Source: Nocardia inohanensis NBRC 100128 (GTDB lineage: Bacteria; Actinomycetota; Actinomycetes; Mycobacteriales; Mycobacteriaceae). Taken from it: a stretch of DNA of 64,000 nt. Where the stretch lies: the NCBI RefSeq assembly GCF_001612945.1, contig NZ_BDBK01000010.1:62001-126000 (forward strand), read 5' to 3'. The position numbers were made by a program, and so were the translations under genes. Positions 1 through 9,259 of this stretch are shown one piece after another. Under the pieces are notes generated by a model. That model saw only the letters and a program-made list of their open reading frames with translations, was not told where the DNA came from and searched no databases. Each line of letters opens with the position of its first letter. The first letter of the stretch is position 1.

Positions 1-373
1 CGTGCACCAGCAGATCCATCAGGCGATCGGCGGGCGTGGTGCCGATGACCGTCACGCGCGCGTCGATCCCGGCACGCAATTCGGCGAGCAGCTCGCCCGT
101 GGTGGTGCGGGCGGCGAGCCGGATCGCGGTATCGCGGATGGTGCGATCCAGATTGCCGCGGGCGCGAATCAGATTGAACAGAATCGATGCGATATTCGGG
201 GTCGTGGAGAGCACGATGTGCGCGACCACCTCCCGCACCCGCCACTCCCCGCACAGCGACGGCTCATCCCACTGCCGCTCGGTCAGCCCCGCCAGCATCT
301 CCACCAGGGTGACCCGCTCGGCCCGCACCGCCTGCCAGATCTGCTCGTCGTGCAATGCTTCGTACTCGCTCAT
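1..373 (-). CDS. DinB/maleylpyruvate-isomerase-like protein, N-terminal part
   Basis: The reverse strand reads from ATG at 373 to the window edge without a stop, giving about 124 residues; the C-terminus lies outside. The segment around residues 35-53 has the pattern W-D-E-P-S-L-C-G-E-W-R-V-R-E-V-V-A-H-I, which is the hallmark of the N-terminal helix bundle of TIGR03083-type (mycothiol-dependent maleylpyruvate isomerase-like, DinB superfamily) proteins; the His of VAHI is the expected first metal ligand. These proteins are often thiol-dependent metalloenzymes, but many members have no known substrate. It is divergent from the MerR gene that starts at 446, with a 72-bp shared upstream region, so the MerR product could control it. 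The exact function is unknown. Confidence 0.7.
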   Translation of the reverse strand, partial: MSEYEALHDEQIWQAVRAERVTLVEMLAGLTERQWDEPSLCGEWRVREVVAHIVLSTTPNIASILFNLIRARGNLDRTIRDTAIRLAARTTTGELLAELRAGIDARVTVIGTTPADRLMDLLVH

Positions 374-445
374 CAGCGCATCTCCTTGTCCCACCGGGTG
401 TTCCAGTAGGCTAAAAACTCCACCCGGGCGGAGGTTCCAGAGCTT

Positions 446-1378
446 GTGACCGAGAACACACGTCACGCGTCCCGCCTGACCATCGGCGAACTGTCGCGGC
501 TGACCGGCGTCCCGGTCCGCACCCTCCGCTTCTATTGCGACAACGGCATTCTGGATTCCCGGCGCAGCGGCGGCGGCCATCGCATGTTCGATTCGTCGGC
601 AGCCGAACGCGTGCGGCAGATCCGCCGGCTGCGGGCGCTGCACGTGAGCCTGCCCGCCATCCTCGCGGTGCTCGACGACGACCGCTCCCTCACCGACGCT
701 CTCCGCGCCGAACGCACCGCACTGGAACTCGAGCTCGACGGACTGTCCTGGCGGCGGGCATCACTGCTGGCCTTGGAAGCCGCCCCGCCCGAACAACGCG
801 CGGCCCGCCTGGAACTGCTTGCGGCCGTGCAGGATCGCCGGCACGCCTACGACACCTTGATCACCCGCTGGCGGAGCCTGCTCGGCCCGCTCCCGGCGGA
901 CATGTTCGATGGTTTCGCCGCCATGAACATCCCCCGCCCACCCGCCGATCCGACTCCGGCCGGCGTGGTCGCCTACGCCGAAATCGCCTCGTACGCCACC
1001 GATCCCGGCTGGTCGGCCGCCATGTCGCGACTGCTCTGGCGCAGCGACCCGTCGGCTATCCGGGACCGCGCGGGGTTGACCGTCGAACTCGCCGCGATCT
1101 GCACGGACGTGGACGGACTCTGCGCCGCCGGCACGGCACCGCGCCCGGGCCCCGAACTCGACCGGTTCGTACGCGCCCACGCCGCCGCCCGCCGCACCGC
1201 GGACACCCCGGCCCTGCGGCGGCGACTGCTCGGCGACTCGAACAATGCGGGCGCACAACGCTATTGGCAACTCACCACCGAGATCACCGGCGAACGCACC
1301 ACCGGAGCAGCCATGTCCTGGCTGCTCCGGTCACTCGAACGATGGGCGGCCGAACCCGGCCCGCAGGTCAGCGCTTGA
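446..1378 (+). CDS. MerR family transcriptional regulator
   Basis: 310 residues from GTG at 446. Residues 11-80 form a MerR-type winged helix: LTIGELSRLTGVPVRTLRFY followed by an G-I-L wing segment and a H-R-M-F-D motif, then a helix (RVRQIRRLRALHVSL) that would lead into the dimerisation coiled coil. The remaining 200 residues are Ala/Arg-rich and helical with no metal-binding Cys pattern and no ligand-binding domain I recognise, so the effector is unknown. It is divergent from the DinB-like gene at 1-373, the most likely target, and its 3' end overlaps the convergent RDD gene by 11 bp. The family normally binds a palindrome between widely spaced promoter elements; I found no clear palindrome in 374-445. 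Confidence 0.85.
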   Translation: MTENTRHASRLTIGELSRLTGVPVRTLRFYCDNGILDSRRSGGGHRMFDSSAAERVRQIRRLRALHVSLPAILAVLDDDRSLTDALRAERTALELELDGLSWRRASLLALEAAPPEQRAARLELLAAVQDRRHAYDTLITRWRSLLGPLPADMFDGFAAMNIPRPPADPTPAGVVAYAEIASYATDPGWSAAMSRLLWRSDPSAIRDRAGLTVELAAICTDVDGLCAAGTAPRPGPELDRFVRAHAAARRTADTPALRRRLLGDSNNAGAQRYWQLTTEITGERTTGAAMSWLLRSLERWAAEPGPQVSA

Positions 1379-1838
1379 CCACCTGGGTGCCGCCCGCGAA
1401 GTTGTCGTGCCAGCCCTGCTTGGCGGGGCTGGTGCCCACCGTCACCGCGATGGCGAGCGCCGCACCGGCCCACAGCACGTTGCCCAGCCACGGAATCAGA
1501 TTGAGCAGCATGTACGCATTGCGCTTGGCGGACTCCGCGATGCTCGGCTTCGCCGCGCCGCCCGCCCCGTTCACGTGCAGGCCGAGCAGTTTCTTGCCGG
1601 GCGTCGCCCCGCTGCTCACCTCGAAGCACACGAAGTAGAGGAACCCGAACCCGGCGCCGGGCAGGGCCGCGATCCAACCGGGCAGGTCGGCCACGATCCC
1701 CAAGAGCCAGAACATGATCGCGCCGACGATGCCGGCGATGATCCAATCGATGAACCTGGCCGCCGCGCGGCTGCCGATCCCGGCCGGGTGCACGCCGACC
1801 GCCTGCCCGAAGTAGGGCTCGTAACCACCCGTGGTCAT
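1368..1838 (-). CDS. RDD family membrane protein
   Basis: 156 residues from ATG at 1838. The chain begins with a short cytoplasmic stretch and then the family signature A-A-R-F-I-D-W at the start of the first membrane helix (about residues 28-50), a second hydrophobic segment near 60-75, the G-A-T-P-G-K-K-L-L-G-L turn, and a last hydrophobic segment near 112-135. This matches RDD proteins, small polytopic membrane proteins whose role is mostly unknown (some have been proposed to take part in ion exchange or lipid handling). It is transcribed alone, convergent with the MerR gene and separated from gapB by a strong hairpin. Confidence 0.88.
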   Translation of the reverse strand: MTTGGYEPYFGQAVGVHPAGIGSRAAARFIDWIIAGIVGAIMFWLLGIVADLPGWIAALPGAGFGFLYFVCFEVSSGATPGKKLLGLHVNGAGGAAKPSIAESAKRNAYMLLNLIPWLGNVLWAGAALAIAVTVGTSPAKQGWHDNFAGGTQVVKR

Positions 1839-1977
1839 GGTTTCCTCTCGATGCGGAATCTCGCGGCGCTCGACCGGCTTTCGACCAATACTGGCCCGGT
1901 CCGCAGCTCGCGGGCATCGGGGAAGACCCGGAATCCGACCCTGAATCAGGCTCGCCGCGCTTCGGTCCGCATCAGAA

Positions 1978-2020
1978 CAGGCCGCGCCGGAGAGCAGGGA
2001 AAGCTCTCCGGCGCGGCCTG
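1978..2020 (-). terminator. Intrinsic terminator-like hairpin after gapB
   Basis: A perfect inverted repeat with 18-bp arms (1978-1995 and 2003-2020; core CCGCGCCGGAGAGC) around a 7-nt loop. It lies 11 bp beyond the gapB stop codon. The T-tract after it on the reverse strand is weak (TTCTG), so termination may rely on the very stable stem. Confidence 0.8.
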
Positions 2021-2030
2021 GTAACCGTTG

Positions 2031-3500
2031 CTAGTGCGCTTCGGCCAGTTCCGGCGTCTCGGCGGTCAGCTGCGGGTACGTCGGGTACTCGATGCCCGAG
2101 ATGTACTGCACGGTGCGGACGACCTGGCAGGAGTAGCCGAATTCGTTGTCGTACCAGAGGTACAGGATCGCGGTGTCGCCGTCGATGATGGCGGCATTGG
2201 CGTCCACGATCGACGCCGCGCGCGAGCCGATGAAGTCGCTGGAGACCACATCGGTGGCGGCGGTGTAGTCGAGGTTGCGGCTCAGCGGACCCGACAGCGA
2301 CACCTGACGCAGGTACTCGAGCACCTCGGTCTTGGTGGTCTCGCGCTTCAGCTGGGGATTCAGGATCGCGACCGAAACATCCGGCGTGGGAACGCGAATC
2401 GAGCTGCCGGTGATCTTGGCCTGGAAGTCCGGCATGGCCTTCTTCACCGCGGACTGCGCGCCGGTCTCGGTGAGCACCAGGTTGAACGGCGCGGAACGGC
2501 CGCGGCGATCGGCCTTGTGGAAGTTGTCCAGCAGGTTCTGGTCGTTGGTGAACGAGTGCACCGTCTCGACATGCCCGCGCACGATGCCGAATTCGTCGTC
2601 CATCGCCTTGAGCGGCGGCACGATCGCATTGGTGGTGCAGGAGGCACAGGACACGATCTGCTCGGTCTGATCCAGCCCGAGGTGGTTGACGCCGTGCACG
2701 ATATTCGGCACGTCACCCTTGCCGGGTGCGGTCAGCAGCACCTTCGCGACGCCCGGGCGCAGATGCTGCGCCAGCCCCTCGCGGTCCCGCCACTTACCGG
2801 TGTTGTCGATCAGGATCGCGTCCTTGATCCCGAACTCGGTGTAGTCGATGGTGGCCGGGTCGTTGCTGTAGATGAACTTGATGACATTGCCGTTGGCGAT
2901 GATGGTGCTGTTCTCGGCATCGACCTTGATGGTGCCGTTGAACTGCCCGTGCACCGAGTCGCGGCGCAGCAGCGACGCGCGCTTGACCAGATCGCCCTCG
3001 CCGCCCTTGCGCACCACCACGGCGCGCAGGTTCAGGCCGTTGCCGGAGCCGGTCTTCTCGATGAGCAGGCGCGCGACCAGCCGGCCGATGCGGCCGAAGC
3101 CGTACAGCACCACATCGCGCGGGCCCTGCGGCTCGGCCTTGTTGCCGTCGGTGATGTCGCCGAGCACGTCGGCGGTGAACTCCGGGATGGACAGTCCGCG
3201 CTCGTCGGCGCGGTAGGCCATCACCAGGCGGCCGAGGTCGATCTTGCTCGAGCCCAGGTCCAGCGCGCTGAGCGCCTCGAGGAAGGGCAGCGTCTCGTCG
3301 ATCGACAGCTCTTCGCCCTCGATCTGGCGGGCGAACCGGTGCGTGCGCAGAATGCTGATCACCGACTTGTTCACCAGCGACCGGCTGTGCAGGAGGATCG
3401 TCACCCCCTTCTCGCGGTACAGCCGTCCGATGATCGGAATCATCGCCTCCGCCGCAGCCTCGTGAGCGTTCCAGCGGTCAAGATGGTCGTTAGTCAACAC
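2031..3500 (-). CDS. gapB: Glyceraldehyde-3-phosphate dehydrogenase, long GapB type
   Basis: 489 residues from GTG at 3500, preceded by GAGGACTT. The first 130 residues are an extra helical domain; the Rossmann fold follows (V-L-Y-G-F-G-R-I-G-R, about residues 128-137) and the catalytic segment S-C-A-S-C-T-T-N with the nucleophilic Cys near residue 282. The C-terminal LWYDNEFGYSCQVVRTV segment is typical of GAPDH. Classical GAPDH is about 335 residues; this long form matches the corynebacterial GapB class (about 480 residues), reported to favour the gluconeogenic, NADP-linked direction. I infer cytosolic interconversion of glyceraldehyde-3-phosphate and 1,3-bisphosphoglycerate. It is a single-gene unit closed by the hairpin at 1978-2020. 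Confidence 0.93.
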   Translation of the reverse strand: MLTNDHLDRWNAHEAAAEAMIPIIGRLYREKGVTILLHSRSLVNKSVISILRTHRFARQIEGEELSIDETLPFLEALSALDLGSSKIDLGRLVMAYRADERGLSIPEFTADVLGDITDGNKAEPQGPRDVVLYGFGRIGRLVARLLIEKTGSGNGLNLRAVVVRKGGEGDLVKRASLLRRDSVHGQFNGTIKVDAENSTIIANGNVIKFIYSNDPATIDYTEFGIKDAILIDNTGKWRDREGLAQHLRPGVAKVLLTAPGKGDVPNIVHGVNHLGLDQTEQIVSCASCTTNAIVPPLKAMDDEFGIVRGHVETVHSFTNDQNLLDNFHKADRRGRSAPFNLVLTETGAQSAVKKAMPDFQAKITGSSIRVPTPDVSVAILNPQLKRETTKTEVLEYLRQVSLSGPLSRNLDYTAATDVVSSDFIGSRAASIVDANAAIIDGDTAILYLWYDNEFGYSCQVVRTVQYISGIEYPTYPQLTAETPELAEAH

Positions 3501-3602
3501 AAGTCCTCGGGGTTCCCTTGATCTCTACGTAGATCGATGCTAGTCAGCCCCGCACCTTCACTTACCCCGGGTTCCCCCTTGTGAGCTGGATGGCGATGCA
3601 GG

Positions 3603-5651
3603 TCACACCGTCAGGCCGCGCCGGGTCAGCAGCGGTTCGATCATGGGCGGGCGGCCGCGGAAGGCCGCGAAAGCGTCCAGCGGGTCGACCGAGCCACCGC
3701 GGGAAAGCAATTCGCGGCGGAAGTGTTCGCCCTTCTCGCGCAGCGACTGCTCGCCCTCGTCGAACCAGCGCACGGTGTCGGCGTCGAGCACCTCGCTCCA
3801 GATGTAGGAGTAGTAACCGGCCGCGTAGCCGCCCGCGAAAATGTGCGAGAAGTAGGCGGTGCGGTAACGCGGCGGGATGGCGTCGAGGGCGACGCCGGCC
3901 TTGCGGAGCGCTTCGGCCTCGAAGGCTTCGGCCTCGATTCCGGCGGCGGCGTCCGCGGGCAGCCGATGCCAGGCCCAGTCCAGCAGTGCCGCGGCGAGGT
4001 ATTCGACGGTCCGGAAGCCTTCGCCGAACTGCCCGGCGGCCAGCATGCGGTCGGCGAGTTCAGCGGGCATGGGCTCGCCGGTCTCGACGTGTTTGGCGTA
4101 GTTGGCCAGGATTTCGGGGCGGGCCATCCACATCTCGTTCACCTGCGAGGGGAACTCGACGAAATCGCGCGGCACGGCGGTGCCGGAAAAGAACGGATAG
4201 CGCACGTTCGAGAACAGGCAGTGCAGGGCGTGGCCGAACTCGTGGAAGAGAGTGCGGACGTTCTCCCAAGTCAAAAGGGCCGGTTCACCTTCCGGCGGTT
4301 TCACGATATTGAGATTGTTGACCACGACCGGGCTCGTGCCCAGCAGCGTCGACTGCGTGACCAGGCTCCGATTCCAGGCGCCGCCGCGCTTGGACGGGCG
4401 GGCGAAGAAGTCGCCGAGGAACAGGCCCAGGCCGGAGCCGTCCCGGTCGAAGACCTCGAACACCCGCACCTCGGGGTGATAGCCGAGCAGGTCGGTGCGC
4501 TCGCGGAAGGTGATGCCGTACACCTGTCCGGCGGCGTAGAACACGCCGTCGACGAGCACTCGTTCGAGTTCGAAGTACGGGCGCAACTGTTCGGCGTCGA
4601 CCGAGAACTGTTCGGCGCGCACCTTTTCCGACCAGTACTGCCAATCCCAGGAGCGGAGTTCGGCATTCGGATCGCCGGTGGCGGCGCGCAGCACGGCGGT
4701 GAGTTCGGCGGCTTCGCGTTCGGCATTGGCGACGGCGGGCGGAACCAGTTGCGCCAGCATCTCTTCGACGGCCGCCACCGTCTCGGCGGTCTGATCCTCG
4801 ACCGTGTAGGCCGCGTGATCCGGGTAGCCCAGCAGGGCTGCGCGTTCGGCGCGCAGCGCGGCCATGCGGACGGCGAGCGCGGCATTGCGGCCGTCCGGGC
4901 CGAAGCCGCGATTCAGGGAGGCGGTCATCAGGCGTTCACGCACCGACCGATTGGCGAGCTGGGCCAGCACCGGCTGATTCGACACATTCTGCAAACTCAG
5001 CGCCCACGACCCGGAATGCCCCAGCGCGCGGGCGTTTTCGGCGGCGGCCGTCACCGCGCCGGCCGCCAGCCCCGACACCTCGTCCGCGCTGCCCAGAATC
5101 AAGGTGGCGGCATTGGTGTCGTCGAGATTGTTCTGCTTGAACTCCGTTGCCGCCACGGCGAGTTCGGCGTTGAGTTCCCGCAATCGCGCCTGCTGCTCGG
5201 CATCCAGCCGCGCGCCCGCGCGCACGAACCGCAGCCGGTACTGCTCCACCAAACGCGTCTGCTCGGCAGCCAAGCCGAGTTCGGCACGGCGCCGGTACAA
5301 CTCGTCGACGCGAGCGAACAGCGAGCGATCGAGATTGATCGCGTCCTCGTGCGCGGCCCAGCGCGGCGAGATCTCCGCCTCGATCTCGCGGATGCGCGCA
5401 CTCGAATCCGACGAGGCGACATTGAAGAACGCCCGCGCCACCCGATGCAGCACTTGACCCGAACGCTCCAGCGCCTCAATGGTATTCACGAACGAAGGCG
5501 GCTCCGCCGCGCCCGTGATCGCCGCGATCTCGGCCAGTTGCTCGGCCATGCCCCGTTCGAACGCGGGCAGATAATGCTCATCGTCGATCTCGGCGAAGGC
5601 CGGGAGTTCGTACGGCAGCGCACTGCGCTCGAAGAAGGGGTTGCTCGCCAT
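3603..5651 (-). CDS. M3 family oligopeptidase (peptidyl-dipeptidase type)
   Basis: 682 residues from ATG at 5651, the normal length for the family. The zinc motif F-H-E-F-G-H-A-L-H lies at about residues 466-474, and the third ligand region follows at about 495 (D-F-V-E-F-P-S-Q-V-N-E-M-W). The C-terminal F-A-G-G-Y-A-A-G-Y-Y-S-Y motif is the substrate-binding Tyr/Gly region of thimet-type peptidases. There is no signal peptide, so it should act on small peptides in the cytosol, like Dcp or oligopeptidase A. It is transcribed alone between gapB and the esterase gene. Confidence 0.93.
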   Translation of the reverse strand: MASNPFFERSALPYELPAFAEIDDEHYLPAFERGMAEQLAEIAAITGAAEPPSFVNTIEALERSGQVLHRVARAFFNVASSDSSARIREIEAEISPRWAAHEDAINLDRSLFARVDELYRRRAELGLAAEQTRLVEQYRLRFVRAGARLDAEQQARLRELNAELAVAATEFKQNNLDDTNAATLILGSADEVSGLAAGAVTAAAENARALGHSGSWALSLQNVSNQPVLAQLANRSVRERLMTASLNRGFGPDGRNAALAVRMAALRAERAALLGYPDHAAYTVEDQTAETVAAVEEMLAQLVPPAVANAEREAAELTAVLRAATGDPNAELRSWDWQYWSEKVRAEQFSVDAEQLRPYFELERVLVDGVFYAAGQVYGITFRERTDLLGYHPEVRVFEVFDRDGSGLGLFLGDFFARPSKRGGAWNRSLVTQSTLLGTSPVVVNNLNIVKPPEGEPALLTWENVRTLFHEFGHALHCLFSNVRYPFFSGTAVPRDFVEFPSQVNEMWMARPEILANYAKHVETGEPMPAELADRMLAAGQFGEGFRTVEYLAAALLDWAWHRLPADAAAGIEAEAFEAEALRKAGVALDAIPPRYRTAYFSHIFAGGYAAGYYSYIWSEVLDADTVRWFDEGEQSLREKGEHFRRELLSRGGSVDPLDAFAAFRGRPPMIEPLLTRRGLTV

Positions 5652-5792
5652 ACGGCAACCCTACGCATCCACCGCCGCGACGAGGGCGCACACCGATCGA
5701 TAGATAACGATTCAGCAAAGCTACCGACCGGTCACTCGGTCCTCTCATAAGGTCAGCCGCGATTCACTCCAGCTCCACCACAAGGACCATCC

Positions 5793-6650
5793 GTGAAACT
5801 CGCTCACCGCCTGCCCCTGGCCGCGATCATCACCGCCGGCGCCCTCGCCGGCATCACCCCCGCCACCGCGGAACCCGCCAACAGCTATGTGGCCCTGGGT
5901 GATTCGTACGCGGCCGGAGTCGGCATCTCCAATATCCTCGATACCGCCTGCTCCCGCTCCGATCGCAATTACGCGCATCTGTTCGCGGCGCAGCGCGGCT
6001 ACCAGCTCACCGATGTCACCTGCGGCGGCGCCACCACGAAATCCGTTTCCGAAACCCAGCTCTCGGCCGTCACCGCCGACACCACCCTGGTCACCCTGGG
6101 CGTCGGCGGCAATGACATCGGCTTCACCGATATCGTCCGCGACTGTGTCATGGCGGGCACCCTCGGTTCGGGCAGCTCCGGAACCGGCAGCGCGAGCGGC
6201 AGTTTCAGCGGCAGCGTCGAAGCCCTGCTGGGCTGTAAGAACAAGTACGGCGATGTCATCCCCGGTCGTATCGCCGAGACCTCGGCCAAGGTGACCAAGC
6301 TGGTCGCCGACATCCGTTCCCGCGCACCGCGAGCCCGCGTCGTACTGGTCGGCTACCCGAAGATCCTCCCCTCCGACACCTCCACCTGCGCGGGCCGCCA
6401 ACCGGTACTGCCCGCCGACGCCGACTGGGCCCGCGACTCCGTGGTCGCCGCCCTCAACACCATGCTGCGCACGCAGGCGGGCACCGAATACTTCAGCACC
6501 TACGAACTCTACGAAGGCCATGACGTCTGCGCGGCCGTCCCCGACCGCTGGGTCAACGGCACCAAGGTCGAGAACGGCGAAGGAGCGCAATTCCATCCCA
6601 ATCAGTACGGCCACGCCGCCACCGCCGGGCGGATGGCCGTCACCCTCTGA
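5793..6650 (+). CDS. Secreted SGNH/GDSL hydrolase
   Basis: 285 residues from GTG at 5793. Residues 1-28 are a signal peptide (K-L-A-H-R-L-P-L... ending T-A-E-P). Block I is G-D-S-Y-A-A-G near residue 37 with the nucleophilic Ser, block III is G-G-N-D near residue 108, and block V is F-H-P-N-Q-Y-G-H near residue 271 with the catalytic His. The three Cys pairs fit the disulfide-rich secreted esterases/lipases of actinomycetes. A Gly/Ser-rich insertion (about residues 127-145) interrupts the fold. It probably releases acyl groups from lipids or esters outside the cell. Promoter not identified. Confidence 0.9.
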   Translation: MKLAHRLPLAAIITAGALAGITPATAEPANSYVALGDSYAAGVGISNILDTACSRSDRNYAHLFAAQRGYQLTDVTCGGATTKSVSETQLSAVTADTTLVTLGVGGNDIGFTDIVRDCVMAGTLGSGSSGTGSASGSFSGSVEALLGCKNKYGDVIPGRIAETSAKVTKLVADIRSRAPRARVVLVGYPKILPSDTSTCAGRQPVLPADADWARDSVVAALNTMLRTQAGTEYFSTYELYEGHDVCAAVPDRWVNGTKVENGEGAQFHPNQYGHAATAGRMAVTL

Positions 6651-6659
6651 TCGGCCCCG

Positions 6660-7349
6660 TCACTCGGTTCCGGTGAGCTCCACCAGCCCCTTGGGATTCC
6701 ACGGCATGGGGCCGGTGGGGAAGGAGAAGCGCAGCATGCGATGACCGCGCGCGGCGTCGTAGTGCAGGACGAAGGGCGGCAGCACGCTGCCCATCACCTT
6801 GTCCAGCAGACCGTTGATGTGGGCGAAACTGGGGCGCACCCGCACCTGCCAGGCGTCGAAGCGCCCCGCCGGGAGCTCGAGGGTGACGCGCTTGTCCACC
6901 TTGACCTCGACCGGCCAGTGCACCGAAAAGCCCAGCCACAGATCGGCATTCTGCTTCGCGCCCTTGGTGAACTCCAGCCCGCGGAAGGCGATGACGCCGC
7001 CCAGCAGCGGGACCATGCGATTGGGGAACGGCGCCACCGCCCCGCCGAATTGCAGGTGCGAGGTGTCCGCAAAATTGCCGTACTCGCTGCTGACCAGGGT
7101 TTCGCCGTGCCGGCTCTCGGCGCGGTAGTCGCGGCAGGTGAGGGTCTCGCCGGCGCGGTCGAAGGTCTGCTCGACCGTCATGGTGAAATCGCCGGGCATG
7201 GTGAGTTCCAGCAGCGACCGATAGCGGTCGTCGGCGTCGCGCGTGACTACGCCGACCATCTCGCTGTTCACACGCTGATCACCGATGCTGATGGCGTAGG
7301 CCGACTTCTCGCCGTCGGCGATCTGCGGATCACGAAACGTTGCGGGCAC
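6660..7349 (-). CDS. Conserved hypothetical protein (beta-rich, cytosolic)
   Basis: 229 residues from GTG at 7349, preceded by GAGGAG at a good distance, which supports this start. There is no signal peptide or membrane segment. The chain is rich in predicted beta strands with regular Arg/Lys/Glu alternation and ends in a segment where the motif LHYDAARGHRMLRFSFP describes how the molecule may bind a hydrophobic ligand. The pattern is reminiscent of lipocalin-like or DUF3108-like barrels, but I do not recognise the family with confidence. It converges on the esterase gene with a 9-bp gap. Confidence 0.6.
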   Translation of the reverse strand: MPATFRDPQIADGEKSAYAISIGDQRVNSEMVGVVTRDADDRYRSLLELTMPGDFTMTVEQTFDRAGETLTCRDYRAESRHGETLVSSEYGNFADTSHLQFGGAVAPFPNRMVPLLGGVIAFRGLEFTKGAKQNADLWLGFSVHWPVEVKVDKRVTLELPAGRFDAWQVRVRPSFAHINGLLDKVMGSVLPPFVLHYDAARGHRMLRFSFPTGPMPWNPKGLVELTGTE

Positions 7350-7597
7350 GAAGGAGCTCCTCGGTCGGTCACCGCGCGGAGAGCGGCCCGAATACCCCGG
7401 CCGCCACCGGATCCGCGCTTATCGGATGGTCATGCGTGGCGACCCGCGCGTCCCGCCCGGCGGGTACCGGGCGGGCCGCACGTCCCCCCACAGCCCTATT
7501 CTCGAATTGCCCCGCCTGCTCGGGCAATGGACGGCGTTCACTTCGAACCCGGGCTTTATTGTGCTGCCGCACAATGACTTCCGAAAGAAGGACGACG

Positions 7598-9109
7598 TCA
7601 CGCCGTCCGGCGCGCGACCGCGTGCACGGCAACGAATTGCACGATTTCATCGACCACGAGATCGGGTTGCCGCCCGCAGAGAATGTCCTGATGCGAGTAT
7701 CCGGTGGCGTCGACCTCGGTCGCCGCCGCGGCCCGGCGCGAGCGGATCGGCGTCCAGACGTCCCCCGCGAGAGTTATGTTCGGCACCATCGCCTCCCAGT
7801 CACGATGGCGCAGCGGCTCGCAGCCGGCGGGGATGCCGCCGACCATCGCGAACATCGCCTCATCGCGCAGACGCCGCGATTCGTAGGCGTTCAAATAGCT
7901 GAAATCGCCATTGGCCCAAGCCGATACCGTGTCCTCGAAGCTGCTGATCGAGTCCGCCGCCTCCGCCCACCCGGCCACCGCCGCACGCGGATGCGCGGGC
8001 ATGTACTGCGGTTTACGGCTGAGCAGCGCCGCTACCGGTTCCCCGATGCCCGGCCGGTTGGCCAGCCGGGTGACCAGCCGCCGCTTGGTCCGCACCGGCC
8101 CGGTATAGCAGCCGATATCGCTGGAGAGCGTGGTGCCCTGCGCGGCCCGGCCGAACAGTGACCCGAACACCGCCGCATTGGTCAACCGCCAGGACCGCAG
8201 GCCGCCACCGGGATACAGCAGCCGCAAAGCCGGATCCAGGGTCGCCGAGTGCGGAATCATCCGGGGCAGTTCACTCTCCGCCTCCGGCTCGAAGCGCGCC
8301 CCGACCGCGGCGATGGTGACCAGTAGGGCCACCTCGCTCAAGCGCAGCAACCCCGAACTCGCCGTCGCGGGCAACAGCCGCGATCGCAGCGCGGCGGCGA
8401 TCGGCGGCACCGTCCGCCCGGCCGCGGCCAGCAGCGCCCGCGAACCCGCCCGGCCCGCCACCCGCAGCGCGTCGACGGCGACCGGGCCGTCCAACCCGAT
8501 CACCCCCGCCACCTGGCGATACCCCGGCCCTTCCGGAAACTCCCACTGGCAGTAGAAGTTCGCCAGCGGCCCGCCCAGCGAATGCCCGCCGATGACCAGC
8601 CGGCGCGCCCGCTCGACGGCATCGGGCAGCTCACTGGTGTGAACGAAATGCCAATCGTCGATCACCTGCCGCACGCCGAGCCCGGACAGGAACCGGGCCG
8701 CCCGCGACGGCGGCCAGCCCGCGAAGCGCTCGCCGCCGACCGTCGCCCCCCGGTAGTAATAGTCCAGCGCCACCCGGTAATCGCCCGCCGCGACGGCCGC
8801 GCCGACCCCGTGACCGTCGGCCAGCCGTTGACCGCGCCGCTCCATCGCCCATACTTCGCAGCCGATCCCGCGCCGTTCGAGCGTGGCGATCACATTGCGC
8901 GCCACCGGATCGAAACTCGAAGGGCCGCCGGTGTTCCCGGGCTGCACCGACAGCACCACATCCGCCGCCCGGGTCCCGCGGAAACGCAGATACGCGACAT
9001 CGTCACAGGAAGGCGGCCCGGCCACCCCCGGACACGGCCGCCGCCACCGCACCCGGCTGACCGTGATCGAACCGGCCGTATACAGGAACTGCTCTGTTCG
9101 GGTGTTCAT
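7598..9109 (-). CDS. Alpha/beta-hydrolase family protein
   Basis: 503 residues from ATG at 9109 (an upstream in-frame extension to 9154 lacks family sequence). The nucleophile elbow is G-G-H-S-L-G-G, with Ser near residue 176, preceded by a strand/turn P-G-N-T-G-G-P around residue 60 that would form the oxyanion region. No signal peptide is visible. Large actinomycete proteins of this type are annotated as alpha/beta hydrolases with unknown substrate. The gene is 150 bp downstream of the 3-hydroxyacyl-CoA dehydrogenase gene on the same strand, so it may be part of the same catabolic unit. Confidence 0.78.
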   Translation of the reverse strand: MNTRTEQFLYTAGSITVSRVRWRRPCPGVAGPPSCDDVAYLRFRGTRAADVVLSVQPGNTGGPSSFDPVARNVIATLERRGIGCEVWAMERRGQRLADGHGVGAAVAAGDYRVALDYYYRGATVGGERFAGWPPSRAARFLSGLGVRQVIDDWHFVHTSELPDAVERARRLVIGGHSLGGPLANFYCQWEFPEGPGYRQVAGVIGLDGPVAVDALRVAGRAGSRALLAAAGRTVPPIAAALRSRLLPATASSGLLRLSEVALLVTIAAVGARFEPEAESELPRMIPHSATLDPALRLLYPGGGLRSWRLTNAAVFGSLFGRAAQGTTLSSDIGCYTGPVRTKRRLVTRLANRPGIGEPVAALLSRKPQYMPAHPRAAVAGWAEAADSISSFEDTVSAWANGDFSYLNAYESRRLRDEAMFAMVGGIPAGCEPLRHRDWEAMVPNITLAGDVWTPIRSRRAAAATEVDATGYSHQDILCGRQPDLVVDEIVQFVAVHAVARRTA

Positions 9110-9259
9110 GGTGCCCCTCGACGGTGAACGACATCGCCTCGTGCTCCGAAACACAAGCCGTAGCAGGATTATCCGGCCATCGCAGTGCCGCTACCAGGGG
9201 CGCGTGCACAGCAGCGGGACCACGCCACTGTGCATCGGCCCGCTCGGAAGGCCGGGCCG

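Noticed and set aside
2028..3521. 497-residue ORF antisense to gapB
   Set aside because: It is a high-GC shadow. The opposite strand has the GAPDH motifs, and this chain has none.
3723..5750. 675-residue ORF antisense to the M3 peptidase
   Set aside because: Composition is Arg/Gly/His-rich with no domain; the zinc motif gene on the other strand explains the region.
7350..7597. Small reverse ORFs (93 and 60 residues) between the hypothetical and hydrolase genes
   Set aside because: No ribosome site, composition of shadow ORFs and mutual overlap; nothing supports a gene.
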